Positions 18,237 through 27,117 are shown, numbered from the stretch's first letter. The stretch is DNA of 64,000 bases from Saccharibacillus qingshengii (GCF_013185195.1 NZ_JAAZWC010000006.1:62001-126000); one strand, 5' to 3'. Made by a program: numbers and translations. The notes: generated by a model from the sequence alone, not told the origin.

Positions 18237-18890
18237 ATGAAAGTGTGGGTCATTTGCGAAGATCGCTGGCATCCGGCGGAGACGATCCGGCAGGGATTGG
18301 AGAAGCTGGACCGGACGGAATTTCAGTTTACGATAACGGACCGTGTGGAGGATTTTGATCCCGCGCGTCTGAAGGATTACCCGGTTGTGCTGGTCTGCCG
18401 CTCCAACAGTCAGTCCAAGCAGGAAAAAGAATACTGGATGAACGAATCGGTTCAACAGGCGTTCGAGCATTATGTGGAGCGCGGAGGCGGGCTGCTGGCC
18501 GTGCATGCGGGCACGGCCGGATACGACAAGGAAGAAGGGCAGTTTCGCCGTCTGCTCGGAGGCGTCTTCACGCATCACCCCGAAGCGTGCAAAGTCACGA
18601 TTCGGCCGGACAAGCAGCATCCGATTGCCGAAGGGATCGAAGAATTCACGGTACACGACGAGCATTATTTTATGGACTGGGACGATCCGATCGCGGACCT
18701 GATTATGACGACCGTATCGGAGCACGGTGCGCAGCCCGGCGGCTGGACCCGCACTTACGGCCGCGGCCGCGCAGCGGTGCTGACACCCGGACACGAGCTC
18801 GGCGTATGGACGCATCCGATGTATCTGCGTTTGCTGCGCAATGCGCTGTATTGGTGTGCCAAGCAGGCCGAGCCCGGAAGCGAGAATTGA
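18237..18890 (+). CDS. ThuA-like domain protein
   Basis: A 217-residue ThuA-family protein with a class I glutamine-amidotransferase-like fold. Marks are VERGGGLLAVHAGTAGY, GGVFTHHPEACKVTI, HEHYF-like DEHYFMDWDD and the C-terminal GRGRAAVLTPGHELGVW. Family members occur in trehalose or other sugar-modification loci, but the reaction is unsettled. ATG 18237 follows GGAAAGGAGC. It starts a three-gene operon with two SDR-type genes, which suggests oxidoreductive sugar metabolism. Confidence 0.88.
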   Translation: MKVWVICEDRWHPAETIRQGLEKLDRTEFQFTITDRVEDFDPARLKDYPVVLVCRSNSQSKQEKEYWMNESVQQAFEHYVERGGGLLAVHAGTAGYDKEEGQFRRLLGGVFTHHPEACKVTIRPDKQHPIAEGIEEFTVHDEHYFMDWDDPIADLIMTTVSEHGAQPGGWTRTYGRGRAAVLTPGHELGVWTHPMYLRLLRNALYWCAKQAEPGSEN

Positions 18891-18916
18891 GCCGACAAAC
18901 GAAGGAGGAAGCGATC

Positions 18917-20071
18917 ATGAACAGAACCGCATGGATTCTCAATTTGCACGAGCCGTTCGGAGCCGCGTTGGGACGAGAATTGATGTCCCGCGGCTGGAAC
19001 GTGATCGGCGGCGACCCGACCGGTCTAGACACGCAGGAAGGGCGTTCGGCAGTCGCGAAGAACGGCAGCGAAGGAGACCTGCCCGAGCTAAGGGCGGCCG
19101 ACGACGGTTGGGGAAGCACGATTGCTCCGGAGTCCGTGTCTCTGCCCGTACCGGGAAGCGACCTTACGGATGAAGAGGAACGGCCGAGCGGCGTCCACAT
19201 CGGAGAGAATCGCGATATTCCAACAGGAACCGGCAGTTCGGGGCTTGAAGATTTCGAAGGTTCGGTCGCTTTTGGACCGGAAAGCAATGCGAGGCCCAAA
19301 GCCGGGGAAACGGACCCGGCCTATGCCGAAGAAACGGAAGCTCCGTCCCACGGGGCGGATCCGAATGCGTCGAACGAAGCCGGAGCTTTCGTCCGGGCGG
19401 AACCGGAAGACGGGGATAGCGATCGAACCGGCGGTTCCGCTGCGGCTTCTTCCGAGGTCCGCACGTCGGATGCGGCGGGCCGAATCGACCTGCTGGTATT
19501 GAATGCGGGCGAAATGGCGCCGGAATTCGGCCAACCGTCCTCTCGTTCGGTTGAAGGAAAGGCGGATGAATCTTCGGTACCAGGTGGCTGGCCTGCAGGC
19601 AGCGCCGGACAGGAGGATACCCCAGCTAGGCGTCTGCAGGACTACGAGACGTACGCGCTGACCCCGCTGCGCGCCGTCGAGCGGCTGCTGCCGCGGATGA
19701 ACGCAGAAGACGGGCTGAAGCGGATCTGCTTCATCTCGTCCCGTGAAGGCAGTATCTCGGTAGGCGAAGCCCATACGCCGATCGGCCGTGCCATGGCGCA
19801 TACGGCTTTGCATATGCAGGCCAAACTGCTGTTTAACGACCTGCGCCGGGAAGGTTACACGTTCCGGCTGTATGACCCCGGTTTGAGGCCGAAGCTTGCG
19901 GGCGGTTCGAAGCCGCAGACGGCGTCATCGGCTTCCGATTCGCCGATGACGCCCCTGTCGGCTCCGATCGCGGAATCGGCGCGATTTGCCGCCGGACTGT
20001 TTGCCAATCCGCATGCCAACGAAGACAGACTTGTATTGACGGGAGGCCGCGGCGAAGAATGGCCGTTCTGA
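18917..20071 (+). CDS. SDR-like protein without catalytic residues, with a disordered insertion
   Basis: A 384-residue protein from ATG 18917 (preceded by GAAGGAGGAA). Residues 1-35 and 187-384 align with the next gene's SDR: shared blocks are RIDLLVLNAG, LQDYE, FISSREGSI, REGYTFRLYDPG and the terminal GEEWPF. The SDR Tyr and Lys are replaced (the FAYCMSK equivalent reads IGRAMAH) and the GxxxGxG loop is degraded. Residues about 36-187 and 201-240 are an acidic, Gly/Ser/Glu/Pro-rich, probably disordered insertion. It may be a regulatory or structural partner of the intact SDR downstream. Confidence 0.8.
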   Translation: MNRTAWILNLHEPFGAALGRELMSRGWNVIGGDPTGLDTQEGRSAVAKNGSEGDLPELRAADDGWGSTIAPESVSLPVPGSDLTDEEERPSGVHIGENRDIPTGTGSSGLEDFEGSVAFGPESNARPKAGETDPAYAEETEAPSHGADPNASNEAGAFVRAEPEDGDSDRTGGSAAASSEVRTSDAAGRIDLLVLNAGEMAPEFGQPSSRSVEGKADESSVPGGWPAGSAGQEDTPARRLQDYETYALTPLRAVERLLPRMNAEDGLKRICFISSREGSISVGEAHTPIGRAMAHTALHMQAKLLFNDLRREGYTFRLYDPGLRPKLAGGSKPQTASSASDSPMTPLSAPIAESARFAAGLFANPHANEDRLVLTGGRGEEWPF

Positions 20072-20087
20072 GAGGAGCTGAACAGAG

Positions 20088-20837
20088 ATGAGTACTTATC
20101 ACGCTGTGATTACAGGCGCCGATCGGGGATTGGGTTTCGCATTGGCCGAAGGCCTGCTGGAGAAGGGCTGGCGCGTGTTCGCCGGCAGCTACCTGCCCGA
20201 CTGGCCGCAGCTCGGCGAACTGCAGGAACGCTACCCCGATCTGCTGATCGTTCTGCCGCTCGATGTCTCTTCCGATTCGTCCGTGCTTGCGGCTGCCGCC
20301 GCCGTGGAAGAACGGACGCGAAGCATTGATCTGCTGATCAATAATGCGGGCGTCATTACGGACAAGAACGAAGATTCCATTCGCACTTTGCAGGATTACG
20401 ACGAGATGATCCGTCTCTATCAGGTGAATGCGCTGGGGCCGATCCGAACCAGCGAAGCTTTCCTGCCGCTGCTCGAGCGGGGCGAACTCAAGCGGCTCTG
20501 CTTCGTTTCTTCCGAAGCCGGCAGTATCGGCAAAGCCGAACGAACCGCCTGGTTCGCCTACTGCATGTCCAAAGCCGCGCTGAATCGCGGCGTCCGTCTG
20601 CTGTTCGACCGGATGCGTCCGGAAGGATTTACGTTTCGGCTGTATCATCCGGGCTGGATGCGCACGTACATGTCCGGCGAACGCAATACCGAAGCGGAAC
20701 TGGAACCGTCCGAATCGGCAGCGCCTGCACTGGAATATTTCCTCGGCAGCGCGCTGCCTTGGGACGGCAAACCGCACGCGATCGACGAAGACGAATTGGT
20801 CATGCGCGATTGGCAGGGCCGGGAGTGGCCCTGGTAA
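20088..20837 (+). CDS. Short-chain dehydrogenase/reductase
   Basis: A 249-residue SDR with intact TGADRGLG nucleotide loop, INNAGVI, a catalytic serine in FVSSEAGS and YCMSK. It ends in GREWPW, like the ending of the degenerate upstream paralogue. ATG 20088 follows AGAGGAGC, 16 bases after the previous stop, so the three genes form one operon (ThuA, pseudo-SDR, SDR). It resembles C-factor-type SDRs. The substrate is unknown. Confidence 0.88.
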   Translation: MSTYHAVITGADRGLGFALAEGLLEKGWRVFAGSYLPDWPQLGELQERYPDLLIVLPLDVSSDSSVLAAAAAVEERTRSIDLLINNAGVITDKNEDSIRTLQDYDEMIRLYQVNALGPIRTSEAFLPLLERGELKRLCFVSSEAGSIGKAERTAWFAYCMSKAALNRGVRLLFDRMRPEGFTFRLYHPGWMRTYMSGERNTEAELEPSESAAPALEYFLGSALPWDGKPHAIDEDELVMRDWQGREWPW

Positions 20838-20876
20838 TCGTGGGAGCCGCGAATCCGATTCCAGACATCTATCCGC

Positions 20877-20915
20877 AAAAAAAAACACCGAAGCCCAGGG
20901 GCTTCGGTGTTTTTA
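20877..20915. terminator. Bidirectional terminator between SDR and M13 peptidase genes
   Basis: An A-rich run leads into AAACACCGAAGCC, which pairs with GGCTTCGGTGTTT, followed by TTT. It can serve the plus-strand SDR operon and the convergent minus-strand peptidase gene. Confidence 0.85.
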
Positions 20916-21005
20916 GTCTGCTGCTTGTGACGACCGGCCGTTAGGATCCGGGCGTTCCCGAACCCTCATTTTATCGCCAGGCTGCCCGGTAGAAGGCCAC
21001 GCTTT

Positions 21006-23360
21006 TTACCAGATGCTTACACGTTCTTCCGGAGCGACGTACATCGCGTCTTTCCCCGTAATTCCGTAGGCTTCGTAGAATTCCGCGAAATTGGCGATCG
21101 TGCGGTTGACACGAACCTTGTTCGCCGAGTGTGTGTCCACGGTAGACATATAAGCGGTGGTTTCGGGGTTCATTGTGGTACGCCAGATGGTGGCATAGCC
21201 TTCGAAATACGCTTGGTAATCCGGGCTTGGCATCTGCGAGAGCACCTGGAGCGAAGCGGCCATACCTCCAAGATCCGCAACATTCTCGCTTACAGTCAGC
21301 GTGCCGTTGTTCGTGACGCCCGGCATGACCTCGACGCCGTCGTAATAAGCGACTACCTGCTGCAGCTTCTGCTGGAATTTTTTATAATCGGCTTCGGTCC
21401 ACCAGTTGGCGGCGTTGCCCTGCTCGTCGTAGGCCGAACCCAGATTGTCGAACGCGTGGCTGATCTCATGGGCGATGACCATACCGATTGCTCCCATGTT
21501 CGTTTCGCGTTTGGCTTGGATATCGTAGAACGGAGCCTGCAGGATGCCAGCAGGGAAAACGATCTCGTTGTTCAGCGGATTGTAATAGGCATTGACAGTA
21601 TACACGCTCATGCCCCAGGCCTCTTTGTCGACCGGTTTACCCAGCGATTCGATCCCTTCCTGCTTGCCCGCTTTGCTGATGGCGATCACATTGTCGAACA
21701 GCGACCCGCCGTTTTTGATCGACACGATCGGGACGTTCTTCAGGCTGTCTTCCGCCTTTTCCGGATAACCGACTTTGACCTTCATCGTATCGAGCTTCTT
21801 CAGGGCTTTGGTTTTGGTCGTTTCCGACATCCAGTCCAGCTTCGCGATCCGCTGCTTGTAGACGCCGATAAACTGATCGACCATTTTCTCGACGTCCTGC
21901 TTGGCCTCGGGGCTGAAGTAGCGGTCTGCAAACTGCAGACCGAGATAGTCGCTCATGACGCTCTGGGTCAAAGCGACGGCTTTCTGCTGGCGGGTCTTCT
22001 CGCCGGTTACCCCGTACATCTGCGCTTGGAAGTCCTGGGCCGCTTTCTCGAATTCTTCCGTTAACGCGCCTCCCGTATTGCTGAGCAGGAGAGCTTTGGC
22101 ATACGCTTTGAGCGCTTCCAGATTCTTGTCGGTGAGCATGCCGGACAGTTTCTGCGTCAGCTTCACGTCCGTCACGATCACTTTGTCGGCTTTTGCGAGT
22201 CCGAGTTGGTTAAGCATTTTGTTCATATCGATCGTTGGGAAAAGCGCTTCGAAATCTTTTTTCGAATAAGGATTGTAGTATTTGGTCACATCGCCTTGAT
22301 CCTGAATGTCCATCGACGCGGCGGCAAGTTCTTTTTCCAGAGCGTACATCGTCTCGGCCTCCGCCTGCGCGGTTTTCTCGTCGCTGCCGCCAAGCTTGAA
22401 CAATCGCTTCAGATAAGCGGTATATACTTCTTTGATCTTGGGATCTTCGGACATATAGCTGTTTTTGTCGAGCGAGAGAGTCAATGCACCGAAATAAAGC
22501 GAGTTGGCGCTGCTGTTCTTCGCGTCGTTGCTGATGCCGAACGACAGGAGCGAGCCGGTTGCCAGTTCGGTTTCCGTTTGCATCGTTGCATCAAAAAGCT
22601 GCTGGACCGTAGCCGCGTCGTCGATCGATTTCAGATAGCCTTTGATCGGCGTGATTCCCTGTTTGCTGCGATGTTCCACATCAAGCGCGTTGCCATAGAA
22701 ATCCGCGATCTTCTGTTCGACGGAACCTGCGGTCTGCGGACTGGCGGCAATCTTGGCGATCATGTCGCTGAGACGGACTTCGTTGGCCTTGGCCAGCTCG
22801 TTGAATACGCCGTTGGTCATCTCGCCGGCTTCGACGGAAGAAGCATTCAGCCAGTCTTTGTTTATGTATTCGTAGTAATCGTCGCGCGGGTTGGAACCTT
22901 CGAGCGCCATGGCGCGCCGGGTAAAGGACTGAAGCTGCTCGTAGGTCACGGGATCCCCGGCCCCAAGCTTCCCGTCCGCTGTCCCGTTGACGATGCCCGC
23001 CTGTGCCAGGCGCTTCAATTCGCTCTGCGCCCATGCCGGTACGTCGCTAAAAGTCGGCACCGTTCCGATCTGGCGCAGATCGTTGCCGCTCGGCTGCGGA
23101 AGGTTCGGGAATGCCCGGCCAAGCATCAGCAGCGCTTCGATCCGGGAGATAGAACGCGCTTCGTCGGGCTTGCCTGTTCCGTCGCCTTTCAGAATGTCGG
23201 ACTTGCCGATGCCCGGCGCGTAATCATCGGTGATGCCGAGCAGATACTCGACCGCCTGGGCGCGCGTGAGCGTGGATTCTTTCGCGGAAACGAGGCCCGG
23301 AGCGGGCAGCGCGGACAGCAGCAGAGATGAAGCGAGAATGAGTTTTGCGGCTTTTTTCAC
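21006..23360 (-). CDS. Secreted M13-family zinc metallopeptidase with SLH region
   Basis: A 784-residue neprilysin/PepO-type endopeptidase. It has a signal peptide (KKAAKLILASSLLLSALPAPGLVSA), here quoted in part as LILASSLLLSALPAPG, then S-layer-homology segments to about residue 150 (clear one: FSDVPAWAQSELKRLAQAGI) and the peptidase domain. The zinc site is HEISH (H631, E632, H635) with downstream ENVADLGG giving the third ligand. The NAYYNPLNNEI substrate-binding motif is present. Start is GTG 23360 after AGGAGGATATCAA. It should be held on the cell surface by secondary wall polymer. The C-terminal CxxW of the family is reduced to VSIW. Confidence 0.93.
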   Translation of the reverse strand: MKKAAKLILASSLLLSALPAPGLVSAKESTLTRAQAVEYLLGITDDYAPGIGKSDILKGDGTGKPDEARSISRIEALLMLGRAFPNLPQPSGNDLRQIGTVPTFSDVPAWAQSELKRLAQAGIVNGTADGKLGAGDPVTYEQLQSFTRRAMALEGSNPRDDYYEYINKDWLNASSVEAGEMTNGVFNELAKANEVRLSDMIAKIAASPQTAGSVEQKIADFYGNALDVEHRSKQGITPIKGYLKSIDDAATVQQLFDATMQTETELATGSLLSFGISNDAKNSSANSLYFGALTLSLDKNSYMSEDPKIKEVYTAYLKRLFKLGGSDEKTAQAEAETMYALEKELAAASMDIQDQGDVTKYYNPYSKKDFEALFPTIDMNKMLNQLGLAKADKVIVTDVKLTQKLSGMLTDKNLEALKAYAKALLLSNTGGALTEEFEKAAQDFQAQMYGVTGEKTRQQKAVALTQSVMSDYLGLQFADRYFSPEAKQDVEKMVDQFIGVYKQRIAKLDWMSETTKTKALKKLDTMKVKVGYPEKAEDSLKNVPIVSIKNGGSLFDNVIAISKAGKQEGIESLGKPVDKEAWGMSVYTVNAYYNPLNNEIVFPAGILQAPFYDIQAKRETNMGAIGMVIAHEISHAFDNLGSAYDEQGNAANWWTEADYKKFQQKLQQVVAYYDGVEVMPGVTNNGTLTVSENVADLGGMAASLQVLSQMPSPDYQAYFEGYATIWRTTMNPETTAYMSTVDTHSANKVRVNRTIANFAEFYEAYGITGKDAMYVAPEERVSIW

Positions 23361-23528
23361 TTGATATCCTCCTAGAAAATGATGAAATGGGACGAACGGA
23401 AAAGCAGGGCAGTGCCGGGATGTTAGCTATCCGGAACTTGCTTGCTTCCTGTCGTCTATACGCTTCGGAGAAATAAGAGGTTTCGAAAAATTGATCGACA
23501 GCAAACAAGAGAGGGGAGAAATGGAAAA

Positions 23529-23550
23529 CCCGTCCGCTTGTGCGGACGGG
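23529..23550. repeat. Terminator hairpin copy 1 flanking the element
   Basis: A 22-base palindrome (CCCGTCCGC, loop, GCGGACGGG). Its near-identical partner lies at 23754-23775 on the far side of the element, differing by one loop base. On the minus strand this copy is followed by TTTT, so it is the copy that still has a terminator T-tract for the manA transcript. Confidence 0.9.
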
Positions 23551-23753
23551 CAGGCTGTCGAGAAAGTCCTATTCGTAGGAGAAGCTTGTCGACTGCGGGA
23601 GAAATTCGTTCCGGTCGCGTGTTGAAATCGGGGAAAAGGATTGAAATTTAGTAGAATTTCCCCGATTTCAAAGGCGAACACTATCGTTCCTACACTGAAT
23701 TTCGCCCTCCGCCTCCTCGCTTCTCTCAGAATCAGACTTTCTCGACACGTTGA
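23551..23753 (-). mobile_element. MITE-like element, copy A (203 bp)
   Basis: A non-coding element with 13-bp terminal inverted repeats: TGTCGAGAAAGTC (23556-23568) and GACTTTCTCGACA (23735-23747). A 15-bp inner inverted repeat (TTGAAATCGGGGAAA and its complement, about 23622-23671) suggests a long folded structure. The same sequence, at roughly 85-90% by eye, recurs inverted at 33214-33458. Boundaries follow from the comparison: CAGGCTGTC at one end and ACACGTTGA at the other are shared, while everything outside differs. It has no open reading frame of note and is flanked by duplicated hairpins. Confidence 0.85.
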
Positions 23754-23775
23754 CCCGTCCGCTTATGCGGACGGG
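23754..23775. repeat. Terminator hairpin copy 2 flanking the element
   Basis: A 22-base palindrome matching 23529-23550 except for one loop base (A instead of G). It is the first hairpin met by transcripts coming from manA on the minus strand, but in that direction it is followed by TCAACG rather than a T-tract. Confidence 0.9.
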
Positions 23776-23834
23776 TTTCGGTGAAAAAGAATAAAAATAA
23801 AAAGGCGTTCGACCTTTGGATCTGCCGGATTCTT

Positions 23835-24782
23835 CTATTCCCAAGACGTAATCGTCGTCAATGTTCCTTCGATCGTATAAGGGCCGAATCCGGCCGGCAG
23901 GATGAAGTGATCGCCTTTGGCCAACTGGGATTCGCCGGATTCGCTGTGCAGGGTGCCTGCGCCGTCCAGGATGCTCACGATAGTGTAGCGCTCGCGGGCG
24001 TCAAACTCGGCTTTGCCGTCGACTTCCCATTTTTGCACGGTGAAAAAGTCGTTTGAAACGAACTTGGTCACGGTCACGCCGCCTAGGCGATCGGTCTCGT
24101 ACGCGCCGCCGGTGTAGGACTGGGGCACGGTGGTCACTTCGATCGCTTTTTCCAGATGGAGCTCGCGGCCCTGTCCATTGGCGTCTGTGCGGTCATAGTC
24201 GTACACGCGGTACGTCGTATCCGAACTCTGCTGCGTTTCCAGCACGACGATGCCTTTGCCCAAGGCGTGAATGGTGCCGCTTGGGACGTAGAAGAAATCG
24301 CCCGGTTTCACTTCGATCTTCGTCAGCAGCTCGTCCCATTGACCGGCTTCGATCATCGAACGCAGTTCTTCGTGGGACTGCGCATTATGGCCGTAAATGA
24401 TCGACGAACCCGGCTCGGCATCGACGATGTACCAGCATTCCGTCTTGCCCAGCTCGCCGTTCTCGAACTGACGCGCATAAGCGTCGTCCGGATGCACCTG
24501 GACCGACAGATCGTCGGAAGCGTCGAGAATTTTGGTCAGCAGCGGGAACACGTCGGACTGCGAATCGCCGAACAGCTCGGGATGCTCGTTCCACAGATCG
24601 CCGAGTTTCGCGCCCGCGTAAGGGCCGTTATGTACGAGGCTCTGTCCGTTCTTGTGCCCGGATACCGCCCAGCATTCGCCAGTCTTGTCGTTGGGGATTT
24701 CGTAGCCGAACAGCGTATTCAGCTTGGTTCCGCCCCAGATGCGTTCCTGGAAAACGGGAGTAAGGAAGATGGGTTCGTTCAT
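23835..24782 (-). CDS. manA: Mannose-6-phosphate isomerase, class I
   Basis: A 315-residue cupin-type phosphomannose isomerase interconverting mannose-6-phosphate and fructose-6-phosphate. Zinc-ligand motifs QVHPDD (near residue 95) and the FFYVPSGTIHAL segment are intact, and the N-terminus PVFQERIWGG is typical. ATG 24782 is preceded by AAAGGAGC. It lies downstream of the ROK kinase gene on the same strand, 111 bases away, giving a two-step route from a hexose such as mannose into glycolysis. Confidence 0.94.
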   Translation of the reverse strand: MNEPIFLTPVFQERIWGGTKLNTLFGYEIPNDKTGECWAVSGHKNGQSLVHNGPYAGAKLGDLWNEHPELFGDSQSDVFPLLTKILDASDDLSVQVHPDDAYARQFENGELGKTECWYIVDAEPGSSIIYGHNAQSHEELRSMIEAGQWDELLTKIEVKPGDFFYVPSGTIHALGKGIVVLETQQSSDTTYRVYDYDRTDANGQGRELHLEKAIEVTTVPQSYTGGAYETDRLGGVTVTKFVSNDFFTVQKWEVDGKAEFDARERYTIVSILDGAGTLHSESGESQLAKGDHFILPAGFGPYTIEGTLTTITSWE

Positions 24783-24893
24783 GGGTTATACGCTCCTTTG
24801 GCTTGTGGATTTGAAGATTGCGGATTTGAACATCATGGACTCGAAGCTTGATTGCATTGTACCTGCCGCCTTGTTATTACCCACGAAAAGGGA

Positions 24894-25796
24894 TCAATAC
24901 GCCTGATGCACCAGCGAAGCCGCGCCGATCAGTCCCGCATTCTGGCTGAGCGCGGCGGGAACGATCACCGTGCGGCGTCCGGCCGGACTGAGCGCATGCT
25001 CCGAGACATAAGAGCGAATCGCGTCAAACAGCGGTTCGCCGATCTGCGACACGCCGCCGCCGATCACGAGCAGCTCGGGATCGAGCGTGTTGATGAGCGA
25101 GACGCAGCCCATGCCGAGGCGCCGATACGTGACTTCGATCAGCTGCTTCATCTGCGCGTCGCCGCCTGCGGCCAGGTCGAATGCTTCCTTCGTGCCGACC
25201 GGGCGTCCCAGCAGCTCCGAGGCTTGGCGCGCGATAGCCGTACCCGAGGCGATCTGCTCCCAGTAACCTTCGGTGCCCGCCGCGCCCGGTTCCACCATGA
25301 TGAAGCCGACGTCGCCGGCATTGCCGGACGCACCCGTGATAAGCCGTCCGTGCATGTAGATGCCGGCTCCGATTCCCGTGCTCACCGTGATAAAAATAAA
25401 ATTATCCGCATCCTGCGCCGCGCCCAGCCACTTCTCCGCCAGCGCCGCCGCCGTTGCGTCGTTTTGGAAATGGACCGGCCATGCGCCGAAATGTTTGCGC
25501 AGCTCTTCGACGACGCCGAAGCCGTGCCAGGAAGGCAGGTTGGGCGGGCTGTCGAGCCGTCCGTGTTTGGCGTCAAGCGGTCCGGGCGCGCCGACCCCGA
25601 TGCCTTTGACTTCGGACGGGAGGATCTTGCACTGCTCCAGCAGTCCGTTTACCGCCGCCGCCGTTTCTTCGATCAGCGCGGTCGGCGTCTTGGATGGATC
25701 CGTCTTGAGCGACTGCTGCGCGAGTACGTTTCCTTGTTCATCGACAAGCCCTACCGCGATCTTGGTCCCGCCGATATCGATTCCGATTGCAATCAT
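24894..25796 (-). CDS. ROK-family sugar kinase
   Basis: A 300-residue ROK kinase from ATG 25796, chosen because GGGAGGTACACGC precedes it. It has the phosphate-1 motif GIDIGGTKIAVGLVD, the acidic sugar-binding region NDATAAALAEKW and GIGVGAPGPLD. The ROK zinc cluster (H...CGCGxxGC) is absent: the region reads VEPGAAGTEGYWEQIASG. Context (manA downstream, LacI divergent) suggests a fructo-, manno- or glucokinase; specificity is not proven. Confidence 0.88.
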   Translation of the reverse strand: MIAIGIDIGGTKIAVGLVDEQGNVLAQQSLKTDPSKTPTALIEETAAAVNGLLEQCKILPSEVKGIGVGAPGPLDAKHGRLDSPPNLPSWHGFGVVEELRKHFGAWPVHFQNDATAAALAEKWLGAAQDADNFIFITVSTGIGAGIYMHGRLITGASGNAGDVGFIMVEPGAAGTEGYWEQIASGTAIARQASELLGRPVGTKEAFDLAAGGDAQMKQLIEVTYRRLGMGCVSLINTLDPELLVIGGGVSQIGEPLFDAIRSYVSEHALSPAGRRTVIVPAALSQNAGLIGAASLVHQAY

Positions 25797-25825
25797 GCGT
25801 GTACCTCCCAGGGGTTCGAATAACT

Positions 25826-25866
25826 TGACAAAACTTGACGAAATTAAATAATGTAAAGTAATCTGA
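25826..25866 (+). promoter_or_regulatory. Divergent promoter region between ROK kinase and LacI genes
   Basis: Two ACTTGAC direct repeats lie in this 128-base gap. The second, TTGACG, with an 18-base spacer and TAATCT, would make a promoter for the LacI gene. No clear LacI-type palindrome stands out. Confidence 0.35.
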
Positions 25867-25924
25867 AACCAGCATAGCATATCTGCAGGCGCGGGAATAG
25901 GGTATTTATCAAGGAGGAATCGTC

Positions 25925-26980
25925 ATGGCCAGACCGAAAAAAATCTCCATGCAGGATATCGCGGATCGGATCGGCATTTCCAAAAACGCGGTCTCGCTGG
26001 CTTTGTTGGGAAAAAGCGGCGTAAGCGAGCATGTACGGCTGATCGTTCGGCATACCGCCCAGGAGATGGGGTATGAACCGCCGGCCGCTGCCAAGCAGGC
26101 GGAGCGGGCGGGTCGGAATATTCTGGTTCTGGTTCCGGAGAGGGTGATCGGCCATACGGACCAGGAACACTTTCGCTTCTTCCATGACATGCTGTGGATT
26201 CTGGAAGAGAATATCCGTGCGCGAGGCTGTAATGCCGTTATCGCACGGATCGACCGGGAAATGGAGAAGCAAGGGATTCTGCCCCGATTGTACCGCGATG
26301 TCGAGCATGCCGGCGTCATCTTGTTCGGCATCGTGGACAAGTCGTATGCATGCATGGTGTGGGAGACCGGCGTTCCGCTCGTGATGCTCGACTCGTATTA
26401 TCGCGACCTGCACTGCGCGGCCGCCGTATCGGCCAATACGGAAGGTGCAGAATCCGTGGTCCGCTGGTTGATCGGCCGCGGTCACCGGAAGATCGGGTTT
26501 ATTGGTCCGGCGAATCTGACAACAAGCCATGAAGAGCGCTGGTTCGGCTACTGGCGGGCGATGCGCGAAGCGGGTCTGCCGATCTTGGAGGCACATACGC
26601 TGCTGGAAGCGGACGACTTCGACGAAGCGAAAAACGAACGGGAGATCGGTGATTTTCTGGATCGGATAAAAACGGGCGGAGCGGAGCTGCCCACGGCTTT
26701 TTTCTGCGGCAACGACAGACTCGCCCTGCTGCTGATTCGAAGACTGCGCGCGATGGGCATCCCTGCTTCGCAGCAGATGGAAGTTGCCGGATTCGATGGA
26801 TTGAAGCAGGCGGAGGCTGCCAAGTCGGGACTATCCGTGACAGTACGCGTCGATAAAGACGGGCTGTGCCGGGCTGCGGTCGATCTGCTGTTGGGCGGAT
26901 TCGCAGACAAGCGTCAAGCGATAAGATGGGCGGTCGAAGGGCATTTGGCGGTCTTGGACGGGTGCGGCAAACACGAATAA
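25925..26980 (+). CDS. LacI-family transcriptional regulator
   Basis: A 351-residue LacI repressor-type protein. The N-terminal helix-turn-helix is clear (ISMQDIADRIGISKNAVSLAL) in the fragment MQDIADRIGISKNAVSLAL, followed by a periplasmic-binding-protein-like sensor domain (ILVLVPE, RWLIGRGHRKIGFIGP, FFCGNDRLALLLIRRL). ATG 25925 follows AAGGAGGAATCGTC. It is divergent from the ROK kinase-manA pair and probably regulates it in response to a sugar. Confidence 0.92.
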   Translation: MARPKKISMQDIADRIGISKNAVSLALLGKSGVSEHVRLIVRHTAQEMGYEPPAAAKQAERAGRNILVLVPERVIGHTDQEHFRFFHDMLWILEENIRARGCNAVIARIDREMEKQGILPRLYRDVEHAGVILFGIVDKSYACMVWETGVPLVMLDSYYRDLHCAAAVSANTEGAESVVRWLIGRGHRKIGFIGPANLTTSHEERWFGYWRAMREAGLPILEAHTLLEADDFDEAKNEREIGDFLDRIKTGGAELPTAFFCGNDRLALLLIRRLRAMGIPASQQMEVAGFDGLKQAEAAKSGLSVTVRVDKDGLCRAAVDLLLGGFADKRQAIRWAVEGHLAVLDGCGKHE

Positions 26981-27117
26981 AGTCGGCTACCTTACAAAAG
27001 TTTTCCCGGAGAGTATCAGAACTGCAACTAAATGACCCCAAGAAAGGTTTATATATATAAGGTAGGGTGTTTTTTGCCGTATCCCAAACTGTACTTATAA
27101 TGAGGAGGACGTTTGAC

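Noticed and set aside
23361-23834. Whole gap as a small RNA gene
   Set aside because: The structure is explained by the repeat element and duplicated hairpins; no independent promoter-terminator pair is visible.
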